Shown here: positions 7,753 through 17,044 of the stretch, in pieces
Position numbering within the stretch: position 1 is the first letter of the stretch
How the letters are laid out: each line of letters begins with the position of its first letter
DNA from: Maribacter algicola
GTDB taxonomy: Bacteria; Bacteroidota; Bacteroidia; Flavobacteriales; Flavobacteriaceae
Assembly (NCBI RefSeq): GCF_003933245.1
Contig: NZ_QUSX01000001.1
Coordinates: 124,001-188,000, forward strand
Direction: 5' to 3'
Length of the DNA: 64,000 nucleotides
Program-made: the position numbers and the translations under genes
Notes under the pieces: model-generated
The model's input: only the letters and a program-made list of their open reading frames with translations
The model's database searches: none
Told to the model about the DNA's origin: nothing

Positions 7753-9228
7753 TTAAAACTTCCTGGACCAAATGTTCGGCCACCTTTCAATAATTACTTT
7801 CGTCTGAGTAAAAAATTCTATAGCATGTTTACCTTGCCCGTGTAGGTCTCCAAAGAAACTGTCCTTCCATCCGCTAAAAGGAAATTGTGCCATTGGTGCC
7901 GCAACACCAATATTGATACCTATATTTCCTGCATCTGCCTCGTTTCTGAACTTTCTTGCAGACGCCCCGCTGCTTGTGAACAAACAAGCCATGTTCCCAT
8001 AATTTCCACTATTTACAAAGGCAAGGGCCTCATCAATGTCCTTCATGGAAATTAAGCTCATTACGGGTCCAAATATCTCTGTTTGAATCAATTCTTTGTC
8101 CAAAGCCACATTTTCTAAAATTGTGGGCGCTATAAAATTTCCTTTTTCGTAGCCAGATACTTTTGTATTTCTACCATCCAACAAGACCTTTGCCCCCTCA
8201 TTTATCCCCTTCTGGATCAAGCCCTCAATTCTGCTTTTACTTTCTGGTGTGATAACGGGTCCCATGTTAACATCCTCTTGCCAACCATAACCCGTTGTTC
8301 TTGATTTGACGGTTTCAAAAAGAGCATCCTTTATCTCCCTTTTTTCATCATTTACGGTGATGATGGTAGAGGCTGCCAAACAACGCTGGCCTGCACATCC
8401 ATAGACAGAATCTGCGATAATAGTACTTGACATCTCAATATCGGCATCCGGTAAAACGATTACAGGATTTTTAGCCCCACCCTGCGCTTGCACTCGTTTA
8501 CCATTGGCGGTCCCTTTGGAGTAAATATATCTTGCAACGGGCGTACTACCTACAAAACTAATGGCTTTTATCTGGGGATGTTCAAGAAGGGCGTCTACAC
8601 TATCCTTTCCTCCATGTACCAAACTTATCAATCCTTTGGGAACATCCAATTGATCCAAGAATTCAAAGATTTTCATCATGGTCATGGGTACCTTTTCCGA
8701 AGGTTTAACTATAAAGGCGTTGCCCGTTGCAATGGCATAGGGCAAAAACCAGAATACAATCATACTTGGAAAATTAAAAGGAGTAATACAGCCTACGACC
8801 CCCAAAGGTTGCCGAACCATCATCTCGTCTATTCCCGTAGCTATGTCTTCAATCACATCGCCTGCCATAAGCATAGGTGTACCACAAGCCACCTCAACAT
8901 TTTCAATGGCCCTTTGTATCTCGCCAAAAGATTCACCTTTAGTCTTGCCGCTCTCATCCGTAATGATTTTCGCCAAAGTTTCCTTATTGTCTTCCAATAG
9001 GGATTTCAATTTATATAACACTTGTACACGCTTCATCACAGGTACATTGCGCCACTCAAAATAGGCACTTTGTGCCGCACTAACAGCTTGGGAAACATCA
9101 ATTTTAGTATCGGTACCATAAGGTACTTTTGCCATGACTTCTTGATTGGCAGGATTTACCACGTCTACTGTTTCCTTTGATGCACTACCTTGCCAACTTC
9201 CGTTGATATAATTTTTTAAAACGTTCAT
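7753..9228 (-). CDS. iolA: methylmalonate-semialdehyde dehydrogenase (CoA-acylating)
   Basis: IolA/MmsA converts malonate semialdehyde from the inositol pathway to acetyl-CoA and CO2; the same enzyme family handles methylmalonate semialdehyde from valine. The aldehyde dehydrogenase fold is complete, with NFPSMIVFWFLPYA (NAD-site region, about residues 152-165), FVGSTPVARY (about 226-235) and the catalytic cysteine in GCAGQRCLA (near 280-288). The usual GGKN glutamate segment reads GGAKN, as in this subfamily. At 491 residues it is of usual length. The operon context between the symporter and iolE supports the inositol role. Confidence 0.92.
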   Translation of the reverse strand: MNVLKNYINGSWQGSASKETVDVVNPANQEVMAKVPYGTDTKIDVSQAVSAAQSAYFEWRNVPVMKRVQVLYKLKSLLEDNKETLAKIITDESGKTKGESFGEIQRAIENVEVACGTPMLMAGDVIEDIATGIDEMMVRQPLGVVGCITPFNFPSMIVFWFLPYAIATGNAFIVKPSEKVPMTMMKIFEFLDQLDVPKGLISLVHGGKDSVDALLEHPQIKAISFVGSTPVARYIYSKGTANGKRVQAQGGAKNPVIVLPDADIEMSSTIIADSVYGCAGQRCLAASTIITVNDEKREIKDALFETVKSRTTGYGWQEDVNMGPVITPESKSRIEGLIQKGINEGAKVLLDGRNTKVSGYEKGNFIAPTILENVALDKELIQTEIFGPVMSLISMKDIDEALAFVNSGNYGNMACLFTSSGASARKFRNEADAGNIGINIGVAAPMAQFPFSGWKDSFFGDLHGQGKHAIEFFTQTKVIIERWPNIWSRKF

Positions 9229-9257
9229 TCCGTTAAATGATTTTTGATTAACTTTTT

Positions 9258-10856
9258 TTATCCACTATTTCCCAGCAACACGTATATCAACACCGTTACC
9301 ACGCACAGGGCTATGGACATGGGTTTGGTGTATTTCCATGTTGTTAAATTCACAGCGCCAACATCCGTAACCTCGTATAAATTTTTCTTAGGGAAAAAAT
9401 AGGAAACACTATACATTATTGCCACATTTAGCACAAATTCAATACCCCAAAGGTGCACAAAATGAATACCGTGATCCGTATATCCCCACGTCATGAACAC
9501 ATAAAAAAAGAGTCCAAAGATAAGGGCCACCTTGGCGCCCATTGCCGATACTTTTTTCATAAAAAATCCGGCCAGCAAAATAGATGCTATGGGTATAAAA
9601 AAGATACCGTTCAACTCTTGGAGTAATTGATACAGACCATCGGATGCATTCGCTACCATTGGCGCGGTAAATATTGCTACTAACGCCAAAATAGCTGAGG
9701 TAGCCTTTCCTATTTTTACCAATTTGGCGTCCGCTATATTCTTATTGAAGTGCTTTTTTACGATATCCACACTGAACAAGGTAGCTACAGAATTCAATAC
9801 CGAATTGAAGGTACTCAATACCGCTCCCATAATTACCGCTGCAAAGAAGCCAATCAACCATACGGGAAGTACCTTCTTTACCAATTGCGGATATACGGAA
9901 TCCTGTTGGTCATAAAAGGTATCCTGGAAATAGAAATAACAAATAACCCCCGGCAATACAATAATCAAGGGAATCAATATCTTAAAAAGTCCGGTCAACA
10001 GTAATCCTTTTTGTGCTTCCTTTAAGTTCTTAGCACCAAGTGCCCTTTGAATAATCGTCTGGTTCATGCCCCAGAAATAAAGCTGATTGATTATAAGTCC
10101 CGTAAAAAGTACCTCGAAGGGTAACACCGAATCTGGTGCGCCTACTACATTAAACTTCTCTGGAGCAAACTCGTATACCTTCCTCATTCCATCAAAAATA
10201 TTGTTATCACCAATGGCCATAAGGGCAAGCACGGGGATTAACAATCCTCCCAGCAAAAGACCAAATCCATTTATGGTATCTGAAAAGGCAACCGCCTTTA
10301 AACCCCCAAAAATGGCATAAATGGAACCTATTGCACCAATGACCACAACCGTTACCCAAAGACCCTCTGTTTTACTTATCCCAAAAATTTCAGAGATTCC
10401 AAAAAGACTTTCGAGTCCAATGGCCCCAGAATACAGAACAATGGGCAAAAGGGTTACCACAAAGGAAACAATCAATATTGCCGATACCAACGTCCTTGTT
10501 TGGGCATCAAATCGATTTTCTAAAAATTGAGGAATCGTGGTCAGTCCCATTTTTAGATATTTAGGAACGAAAAAAATGGCGGCAATAACCAACGCAATGG
10601 AGGATGTAACCTCCCAAGCAATTACGATAAAACCGTTTACATAAGAGTTGCCATTCATACCTATAAGGTGTTCCGAGGAAATGTTGGTCAATAACATGGA
10701 TCCCGCAATAACACCTCCGGTAAGACTTCTACCACCCAAAAAATAACCTTCAGAGGAACCCAAATTGGTTTTGCGCAAGCTATACCAAGTAAATGCCGCA
10801 ACACCTCCGGTAAAGAGAATGAACGAAGCAAGAATAATCATTAGATCGGTATCCAT
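9258..10856 (-). CDS. SSS-family sodium:solute symporter, probable inositol importer
   Basis: This inner-membrane protein of 532 residues has about 14 predicted hydrophobic segments. It has solute:sodium symporter (SLC5-like) features: YFLGGRSLTGGVIAGSMLLTN in the first helices, the ISSEHLIGMNG segment and the GAVLSTFNSVLNSVATLFS region near helix 8. It sits inside the iol operon between iolD and iolA, so the substrate is most likely myo-inositol. Animal SMIT inositol carriers belong to the same superfamily. Specificity is inferred from context and not visible in the sequence. Confidence 0.85.
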   Translation of the reverse strand: MDTDLMIILASFILFTGGVAAFTWYSLRKTNLGSSEGYFLGGRSLTGGVIAGSMLLTNISSEHLIGMNGNSYVNGFIVIAWEVTSSIALVIAAIFFVPKYLKMGLTTIPQFLENRFDAQTRTLVSAILIVSFVVTLLPIVLYSGAIGLESLFGISEIFGISKTEGLWVTVVVIGAIGSIYAIFGGLKAVAFSDTINGFGLLLGGLLIPVLALMAIGDNNIFDGMRKVYEFAPEKFNVVGAPDSVLPFEVLFTGLIINQLYFWGMNQTIIQRALGAKNLKEAQKGLLLTGLFKILIPLIIVLPGVICYFYFQDTFYDQQDSVYPQLVKKVLPVWLIGFFAAVIMGAVLSTFNSVLNSVATLFSVDIVKKHFNKNIADAKLVKIGKATSAILALVAIFTAPMVANASDGLYQLLQELNGIFFIPIASILLAGFFMKKVSAMGAKVALIFGLFFYVFMTWGYTDHGIHFVHLWGIEFVLNVAIMYSVSYFFPKKNLYEVTDVGAVNLTTWKYTKPMSIALCVVTVLIYVLLGNSG

Positions 10857-10868
10857 TTTAAGTTCTCT

Positions 10869-12728
10869 TTAGAGATAATACTTTTGTGACTTCTTGTTCG
10901 CCATATAGGTCTCGTAAGATTCCTGTACGGCCGTCTTTTCAGAAACTTCGGCTACGGCTACATCCCACCAAGCAAATCCGGGCACTCCTTTTTTTCGATC
11001 TACTTCAATATATATTAGCGTAGTATGCTCTATGGTTTTGGCTTTTTCAAGAGCAGCTTTCAACTCTTCCACGTTATTGGCCTTTATAACATAGGCGCCC
11101 ATGCTAGATGCATTGGCAGCATAATCAATGGGCAAAAGACTACCATCCAGTTGATTGGTCTCCTCATTGCGATAGCGGTAATAGGTTCCGAAGCCCTCAC
11201 TGCCCAAAGAGGCGGAAAGTCCACCTATACTGGAATACCCATCATTATTCAGTAGAATAATGGTCAATTTTTGTCTTTCTTGAATGGAAGTAACGATTTC
11301 TTGGGACATCATGAGATAACTGCCATCACCTACCAATACATACACTTCACTATCCGGCCTGGCCATTTTTGCTCCCAAACCGCCGGCAATTTCATAGCCC
11401 ATGGTAGAATAGCCGTACTCTAAATGGAATCCTTTAGGATTTCTGGTACGCCAAAGTTTATGCAAGTCACCAGGCAGGCTTCCTGCGGCACATACCATAA
11501 TATCCTCGGCATTTGAAAAGGAATTTACCGCACCTATAACCTCCCCTTGGAAAGCGGGTACTTCATTTCTTTCAGTATATACCTCTGAAACAAAACCATC
11601 CCAGTTTGAGTTCAACTCTACTACCCTTTTTTGATACTCTGCATCTACCTTAAAATTACCTAGTTTATCATCTATTTGCTCGAGTATTGCCTTTGCATCT
11701 CCTACAAGGGGCAAGGCACCATGTTTAAAAGAATCAAATTCGGTAACGTTTATATTGATGAACTTTACCTCTGGATTTTGAAAGGCCGATTTGGAAATGG
11801 TTGTAAAATCACTATATCTCGTTCCCAAGCCAATCACCACATCAGCTTCCTGTGCAATTTCGATAGCACCCGGTGTTCCAGTAACACCCATGGCCCCCAA
11901 ATTTTGGGGTTCGTCATAGTTAAGGGAGCCTTTCCCCGCAAAAGTTTCGGCAACAGGGATACCCGTTCTGTTGACCAATTTTTTAAGTACTTGGCTTGCG
12001 CCACTATAAATTGTGCCTCCACCAGCTACGATTAAAGGTTTTTTACTATTTTGAATAAGCGCAATCGCCTTCTCTAATAACGTTTGATCTGGCAAGGTCC
12101 TACCTACATGCCATACTTTTTTCTGAAACAAATGTTCGGGGAAATCAAACGCCTCGGATTGCACGTCCTGTGGAATACTTAAGGTAACCGCTCCCGTTTC
12201 GGCCTGTGAGGTGAGCACACGCATCACTTCAGGTAAAGCGGTTATTAATTGTTCAGGACGGTTGATGCGGTCCCAATATTTTGAAACCGGCTTGAAACAA
12301 TCGTTTACCGATATATCCTGTGTTGCATTGGACTCCAATTGTTGCAACACTGGGGCAACGTGCCTTGTCGCAAAAATATCCCCAGGTATGAGCAATACCG
12401 GTATTCTATTGATAGTGGCTACAGCGGCACCCGTTACCATATTTGTTGCCCCAGGCCCTATGGATGAGGTACAGACAAACGCCTGCATCCTATTTTTCAC
12501 TTTGGCATATGCCGTTGCTGAATGTACCATAGACTGTTCATTACGTGCTACATACAGAGGAAAATCTGGATTTTGATGTAGTGCCTGACCTATGCCAGCG
12601 ACGTTACCGTGACCCAAAATTCCAAAACAACCGGCAAAAAATCGTTGCTCAAGCCCATCCCGCTCCACATATTGGTTTTTCAAATACGAAATTGTAGCCT
12701 GTGCTACTGTTTTTCTAATCGTCTTCAT
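10869..12728 (-). CDS. iolD: 3D-(3,5/4)-trihydroxycyclohexane-1,2-dione hydrolase
   Basis: This thiamine-diphosphate enzyme opens the cyclohexane ring of the inositol intermediate to give 5-deoxy-glucuronate. It has the three-domain arrangement of the acetolactate-synthase family: an N-terminal pyrimidine-binding domain with the early HGNVAGIGQAL stretch, a central domain with IVAGGGTIYSGA, and a C-terminal diphosphate domain with the metal-binding VGDGSYLMM...NNDGYSS motif. The 619-residue length is typical of IolD. It lies 12 bp from the symporter gene and 12 bp from iolC. A simple acetolactate synthase is unlikely given the length and neighbours. Confidence 0.93.
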   Translation of the reverse strand: MKTIRKTVAQATISYLKNQYVERDGLEQRFFAGCFGILGHGNVAGIGQALHQNPDFPLYVARNEQSMVHSATAYAKVKNRMQAFVCTSSIGPGATNMVTGAAVATINRIPVLLIPGDIFATRHVAPVLQQLESNATQDISVNDCFKPVSKYWDRINRPEQLITALPEVMRVLTSQAETGAVTLSIPQDVQSEAFDFPEHLFQKKVWHVGRTLPDQTLLEKAIALIQNSKKPLIVAGGGTIYSGASQVLKKLVNRTGIPVAETFAGKGSLNYDEPQNLGAMGVTGTPGAIEIAQEADVVIGLGTRYSDFTTISKSAFQNPEVKFININVTEFDSFKHGALPLVGDAKAILEQIDDKLGNFKVDAEYQKRVVELNSNWDGFVSEVYTERNEVPAFQGEVIGAVNSFSNAEDIMVCAAGSLPGDLHKLWRTRNPKGFHLEYGYSTMGYEIAGGLGAKMARPDSEVYVLVGDGSYLMMSQEIVTSIQERQKLTIILLNNDGYSSIGGLSASLGSEGFGTYYRYRNEETNQLDGSLLPIDYAANASSMGAYVIKANNVEELKAALEKAKTIEHTTLIYIEVDRKKGVPGFAWWDVAVAEVSEKTAVQESYETYMANKKSQKYYL

Positions 12729-12740
12729 AAAAAAATCAAT

Positions 12741-13751
12741 TTATAATCCTCCATTCCGTTCAATAATATCCTGGACTTGATCCAATGAGGGCATGAAATT
12801 GGCACACCCTCTTTGAGTAACCACGTGCGCCCCACTGGCATTACCCATTCTACATGACTTGTATAAATCCCATTTTTGTAGCAATCCGTAAAGGAAGCCA
12901 CTTGCAAAGGCATCTCCCGCGCCCAAAACATTAAGGACCTCTACCGGAAATCCCGGGACGTCCTGTCTAGACCCTTGCTGTTGATAAATACTGGCACCCT
13001 CTTTCCCTCTTTTAACGATCAAGGTCTCGATGCCTGTGGACATGAGCCTTTCTATGGATGCATCGACATCCCCCTTGATTTCAGGGGCCGAAATCTGTTG
13101 GTCTTTAATGGTAACTTGTGTGGTATGTTGCATTGTGGCCGCCAAAATCTCCTCTTCCGTACCTATGGCAATCTTAACTTTGGGCAATATGGCCCGCATC
13201 GTTACTCCAAAAGCCCTGTAGTCATGCCATTGATCGGCCCTAAAGTCTAAATCAAGGACTACGTCTAGCCCATTTTTAATAGCAACTTCTACCGCATAAA
13301 AGGTAGCGCTTCTAGAAGGCTCTATGTTCATAGCCGTGCCATTGATCAGCAAAACTTTGTAGTCCGGTATCTTCGCCCGGTCCACATCATCTATATCCAC
13401 TTGACTATCGGCAGCATTGTCCCTGTAATAAACCAATGGGAATTTGTCAGGAGGCTCAATTCCCAAAACCACCGCACTGCTCCTAGTGCCATTTTTAACG
13501 GGAATACATTGGGTATTCACCCCTTCTGTTTTTAAAAAATTCAAAATAAACTCCCCAACCTTATCGTTCCCTACGGCCGTTAAAAGGCTTGTCTTTACCC
13601 CTAATCTAGCACAACCCACAGCTATGTTTAGGGGTGATCCACCCACAAAAGCGTCAAAGCCTTTTATATCATTGAATGAGGATCCAATATTTTGGGAATA
13701 TAAATCTATGGAAGACCTCCCAAAGGTAATGACATCATATTTTTTAGTCAT
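12741..13751 (-). CDS. iolC: 5-dehydro-2-deoxygluconokinase
   Basis: This PfkB/ribokinase-family kinase phosphorylates 5-dehydro-2-deoxy-D-gluconate in the inositol pathway. It shows the N-terminal TFGRSSIDLY start, the FVGGSPLNIAVGCARLG substrate segment (about residues 36-52) and the C-terminal anion-hole and catalytic-base motif NVLGAGDAFASGFLYG (about 276-291). The length of 336 residues is normal for a stand-alone IolC without the DUF2090 fusion found in some proteobacteria. It lies between iolB and iolD. Confidence 0.92.
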   Translation of the reverse strand: MTKKYDVITFGRSSIDLYSQNIGSSFNDIKGFDAFVGGSPLNIAVGCARLGVKTSLLTAVGNDKVGEFILNFLKTEGVNTQCIPVKNGTRSSAVVLGIEPPDKFPLVYYRDNAADSQVDIDDVDRAKIPDYKVLLINGTAMNIEPSRSATFYAVEVAIKNGLDVVLDLDFRADQWHDYRAFGVTMRAILPKVKIAIGTEEEILAATMQHTTQVTIKDQQISAPEIKGDVDASIERLMSTGIETLIVKRGKEGASIYQQQGSRQDVPGFPVEVLNVLGAGDAFASGFLYGLLQKWDLYKSCRMGNASGAHVVTQRGCANFMPSLDQVQDIIERNGGL

Positions 13752-13763
13752 TGAGCATATTTT

Positions 13764-14639
13764 TTAGTATTGGTTCATTTTTGCAGTCACCAAGGGCAGT
13801 CTTTTATCCTTTGCCGACCATGAGTCATAAATCCATTCATGGTCCGGATCGGTTGTGTTGGCGAGGCACTGGTCAGTACCGGCCAAGAAATTGAGATAAT
13901 AGCAGTGAAATCCATGTTCCGCAACTACAGGATGAAAGCCTTTTGGAATCATGACCACATCATTGTGGCGAGGTCTTACAATTTCATCCAAGGAACGGTC
14001 TTTAGTATATACCTGCTGTATGGCATATCCGGCAGGTTTCTGAAATTTATAAAAATAGGTTTCTTCTTGTATAGGCTCTAAAACAGTTCCGTCCGCAGAC
14101 AAGATACGTTCATCATGTTTATGGGCCGGAAACGAGCTCCAATTACCAGAGGGTGTATACACTTCCCGTACGACCAAACTATTACAACCAAAACCAGGAG
14201 GTACCAAATCATTGAACTGACGGGTAGCATTATCTCCCCCAAAAATTACTATAGGAGTATCTTCTGGCGTTACGAATTTTGGTTCAAAGTCTTTCTCCGC
14301 TTGGCACCAACCATATGCAATATCAAGTTGACCTCCCATTGCAGTTAATGTAAAAGCGGTATGCCTTGGCAAATACAAAGTGTGTGCCACACCACTAAAG
14401 ACATCCGTTCGTCCATTTACGGTTTCCCAACTTCCCTTATCACATTCTACTTTAAAATTTCCGCTCAACAGGACAATAACCATTTCATTATCCTTAGTAT
14501 GATTTTCCCAAATATCGTTTTGGTTCATTTTTCGAGCTTCAAAAGAAAGGTATTTCCAATTTGCGGATTGTGGTGTAATACTGTGGTAAACCTTGGAATC
14601 CTTTTTTGGTTTTACCAAAAGTGGCGATTCTTTGCTCAT
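13764..14639 (-). CDS. iolB: 5-deoxy-glucuronate isomerase
   Basis: IolB isomerises 5-deoxy-glucuronate to 5-dehydro-2-deoxy-gluconate. The protein is a bicupin of 291 residues. The HKHDERI segment (about residue 175) and the EETYFYKF stretch that follows supply the metal-binding His and Glu residues of the C-terminal cupin, followed by a conserved HYYLNFLAG strand near the C-terminus. The gene follows iolJ by 4 bp and precedes iolC by 12 bp, so translation is probably coupled. The family assignment is secure from context and length. Confidence 0.92.
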   Translation of the reverse strand: MSKESPLLVKPKKDSKVYHSITPQSANWKYLSFEARKMNQNDIWENHTKDNEMVIVLLSGNFKVECDKGSWETVNGRTDVFSGVAHTLYLPRHTAFTLTAMGGQLDIAYGWCQAEKDFEPKFVTPEDTPIVIFGGDNATRQFNDLVPPGFGCNSLVVREVYTPSGNWSSFPAHKHDERILSADGTVLEPIQEETYFYKFQKPAGYAIQQVYTKDRSLDEIVRPRHNDVVMIPKGFHPVVAEHGFHCYYLNFLAGTDQCLANTTDPDHEWIYDSWSAKDKRLPLVTAKMNQY

Positions 14640-14643
14640 TTTC

Positions 14644-15588
14644 TTATGATTTTATAAACTCACTGGCTTTATTGGTTGCGCCAAACAATTCAAACTTCTG
14701 GACCATAAAATCCGAGTAGGCCCTTATGTACTCCTTTCCTGGAATAACCGGGTCAAAAAGAGGGGTATGATCCCTAAAAAATTCCCGATGAACCCTTGTC
14801 CATAACAGCCGTGTATCCGTAGCAATATTAATTTTACAGACTCCGTATTTTATGGCTCTTGCAATTTCTTGGGGAGGCACGCCTGTTGCATTCTTCAATA
14901 ATTGCCCTCCTGCCCTATTTATTCTTTGTACTTCCTCTTCATTGACTGCTGAACCCCCATGAAGGACTATAGGGAATTCTGGTAGTCTCCGTTGTATCTC
15001 TTCCAATATATCGAATTGAATACCTTGGACTCCAGAAAACTTATACGCTCCATGACTTGTACCAACGGCTACGGCCAAGCTATCACATTTTGTTAACTGG
15101 ACAAAGCGTTCTACCTCGCTTGGGTTTGTATATTTTGCATGCTTTTCATCTATGGAAAGATCATCCTCAACACCACTGAGAACACCAAGTTCTGCTTCCA
15201 CAAAAATTTCGTGTTCGTGTGCCCTTTCGACTATACGCTTTGTGATTTTTACATTATCCTCAAAAGCTTCGTGGGAAGCATCTATCATTATGGATTGATA
15301 GCCCCCAGAAGTTATGGCATCTTTGGCATGTTCCTCGTTTCCATGATCTAAATGAACCGCATAAACCGCTTTTGGATATATCTTGGATGCCGCATGGACC
15401 ATTGCCTCTAACATGATTGAATGTGCATAGTCCCTAGCCGCAGGGGTAATTTGCACCAAAAAAGGCGCATTTGCCGTTTCACCCGCATGGAAAAGACCAT
15501 GAACCTGTTCCATTGTGAAAACATTAACGGCTGCAATGGCATATCTACCATAACATTTTTTAAATAACTCTTTTGGTAAAACAGGCAT
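14644..15588 (-). CDS. iolJ: class II aldolase, probable 6-phospho-5-dehydro-2-deoxygluconate aldolase
   Basis: This class II fructose-bisphosphate-aldolase-fold enzyme is the first gene of the inositol operon. Zinc and substrate motifs are visible: VHLDHGN (about residues 78-84), IMIDASHEAFEDN (about 100-112) and FPIVLHGGSAV (about 209-219). In the inositol pathway the enzyme cleaves the phosphorylated 2-deoxy-5-keto-gluconate to dihydroxyacetone phosphate and malonate semialdehyde. A glycolytic aldolase (FbaA-like) would look similar, so the assignment to IolJ depends on its place at the head of the iol operon. A promoter and operator lie 70-107 bp upstream. Confidence 0.85.
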   Translation of the reverse strand: MPVLPKELFKKCYGRYAIAAVNVFTMEQVHGLFHAGETANAPFLVQITPAARDYAHSIMLEAMVHAASKIYPKAVYAVHLDHGNEEHAKDAITSGGYQSIMIDASHEAFEDNVKITKRIVERAHEHEIFVEAELGVLSGVEDDLSIDEKHAKYTNPSEVERFVQLTKCDSLAVAVGTSHGAYKFSGVQGIQFDILEEIQRRLPEFPIVLHGGSAVNEEEVQRINRAGGQLLKNATGVPPQEIARAIKYGVCKINIATDTRLLWTRVHREFFRDHTPLFDPVIPGKEYIRAYSDFMVQKFELFGATNKASEFIKS

Positions 15589-15654
15589 TCTTTATCTCTT
15601 CCATTGTTATTCCGATAACCGATACTCATAAAAAAACAACAAAAAAATGATGCT

Positions 15655-15686
15655 GAAAAGTATTGGAATATAAAAGATCATGCAAA
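15655..15686 (-). promoter_or_regulatory. candidate Bacteroidota promoter of the iol operon
   Basis: On the minus strand, TTTG (15686-15683) and TACTTTTC (15662-15655) are separated by 20 bases and resemble the -33 TTTG and -7 TAnnTTTG elements of Bacteroidota sigma factor promoters, with one mismatch in the last position. The TTTG lies inside the LacI-type operator, so a bound repressor would block it. This is a motif reading only. Confidence 0.45.
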
Positions 15687-15695
15687 GGTTTGCAT
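15680..15695 (-). promoter_or_regulatory. LacI-type operator, site 2, upstream of iol operon
   Basis: Read on the minus strand this is ATGCAAACCTTTGCAT, symmetric except for the central pair. It lies 91 bp before the iolJ start and 38 bp beyond the stop of the lacI gene. The CC orientation points toward iolJ. Its identity with the sites before susC and before the phospholipase-phosphatase fusion is the main evidence for a shared regulon. Confidence 0.85.
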
Positions 15696-15733
15696 ATTTT
15701 GAACTCTTGATACCTTAATTATACAAAGCCAAT

Positions 15734-16753
15734 TTATCGAGACGAACCCCGTATCACAAGTTCAGGCTTGAAAACTTCTTCACGAAATGGCCTTTGTACA
15801 TCATCTTCTTTTAATCGCTGCAAAACAATTCTTGCAGATAGCATTCCTAAACTATATACTGGCTGCCATACCGTTGAAAGTGATGGTCTAAAAAAGGAAG
15901 AATGTGGTTCATCGTCGAATCCTACAATGGATATGTCCTCTGGTATGTTATAGCCTAATTTTCGTGCTACATGCATTGCTGAAATAGCAATATTGTCATT
16001 CATGGCAAAAATGGCATCCGGTGGATTTGATGAGCTCAATAGAGTCATGGCGGGTTCAAGGCCGTCTTCGTGCGAAAAACCTTGGACATAGGCTATATGC
16101 TCCTCACAAATTGACATATTCCCGCTTTTAAGGGCATCCAAAAAACCCTGAAGTCTATGTTTGGTTGTACTAAGGTTGGGGGGGCCGCCCAAATGGGCTA
16201 TTTTTTTACATCCAGATTTTATGAGATATTCCACCGCCTGAAAGGCTCCTGCATAATCGTCTACCAAGACTTTATCAGCTTCCAAACCCGGACAATCCCT
16301 ATCAAAGACCACAACAGGAATACCATTTTTTTGAAGGGCTCTAAAATGATCAAATTCCTTAGTCCCAGATGCAGGGGATACCAAAACACCATCAACCTGC
16401 ATTTTCAATAGTTTTTTAATGACCACTACTTCTTCTTCAAACGATTCGTTCGTAAGACAGATCATTATATTATATTCAGAATTGGCAATAACATCTTGAA
16501 TTCCCGTAATTATAGCGGAAAAAAAATGACTTGTAATTTCTGGCACAACTACACCTATGGTGTTGGATTTTTTACGAAGTAAGCTTAAGGCCAGAAAATT
16601 TGGTTGGTAATCCAATTGCTGTGCCAACTCCTTAACAGCCTCCTTAGTTTCCTTTTTTATGGCTGGATGATTGTTTAAAGCCCTTGAAACGGTAGAAGGT
16701 GCTATGTTCAATTCACGGGCAATATCGGTAATGGTAACCCTACCCTTTTTCAT
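15734..16753 (-). CDS. LacI-family transcriptional regulator
   Basis: The protein has an N-terminal LacI helix-turn-helix (about residues 6-27, with the recognition segment APSTVSRALNN), a hinge-helix region ending at about residue 65 (PNFLALSLLRKKS) and a periplasmic-binding-protein-like effector domain beginning NTIGVVVPEI. At 339 residues it is of full length. It is encoded between GH92 and the iol operon on the same strand. Four copies of one palindrome precede neighbouring operons, so this is the likely repressor for them. The ligand is not visible; an inositol or mannose-inositol compound is a reasonable inference. A candidate -7 element (TATTTTTG on the minus strand, 16920-16913) lies upstream. 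Confidence 0.92.
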   Translation of the reverse strand: MKKGRVTITDIARELNIAPSTVSRALNNHPAIKKETKEAVKELAQQLDYQPNFLALSLLRKKSNTIGVVVPEITSHFFSAIITGIQDVIANSEYNIMICLTNESFEEEVVVIKKLLKMQVDGVLVSPASGTKEFDHFRALQKNGIPVVVFDRDCPGLEADKVLVDDYAGAFQAVEYLIKSGCKKIAHLGGPPNLSTTKHRLQGFLDALKSGNMSICEEHIAYVQGFSHEDGLEPAMTLLSSSNPPDAIFAMNDNIAISAMHVARKLGYNIPEDISIVGFDDEPHSSFFRPSLSTVWQPVYSLGMLSARIVLQRLKEDDVQRPFREEVFKPELVIRGSSR

Positions 16754-16961
16754 TTTGAAGAATTTTTATTCCTTTATGTTACTCCTTATCCCTTATAAAC
16801 ATCTACTCAATTTTTACTAAGGGATGTACCTTAAGAGAATGTTCCAAGTACTTTGAAAAATACAAAATTTAACCACCATTTCATAGTATATAAAAAGATG
16901 GGACCCTTGGCCCAAAAATACACTGAATTTAAATCTGTAGATATATACACCTTATAAAAAT

Positions 16962-16975
16962 ATTTGTTAACAAAT
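16962..16975. promoter_or_regulatory. perfect 14-bp palindrome ATTTGTTAACAAAT
   Basis: This palindrome sits between the GH92 stop (17045) and the lacI start (16753), about 209 bp before lacI. It is unlike the TGCAAACCTTTGCA sites. It could be an operator for a different regulator or a chance AT-rich palindrome; no T-run follows on either strand, so a terminator is unlikely. Confidence 0.35.
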
Positions 16976-17044
16976 TATTGATTATCAATACTTTATTATA
17001 AACGCCTAACTTACTTAGACCTATTTAAATTAAAAAAACTAATG

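Noticed and set aside
8488..9000. 170-codon open frame on the plus strand inside iolA
   Set aside because: Antisense shadow of a conserved dehydrogenase gene with no motif or translation signal of its own.
14644..15588. Glycolytic fructose-bisphosphate aldolase call
   Set aside because: The fold is the same, but its place as first gene of a complete iol operon with an operator makes the inositol-pathway aldolase the better reading.
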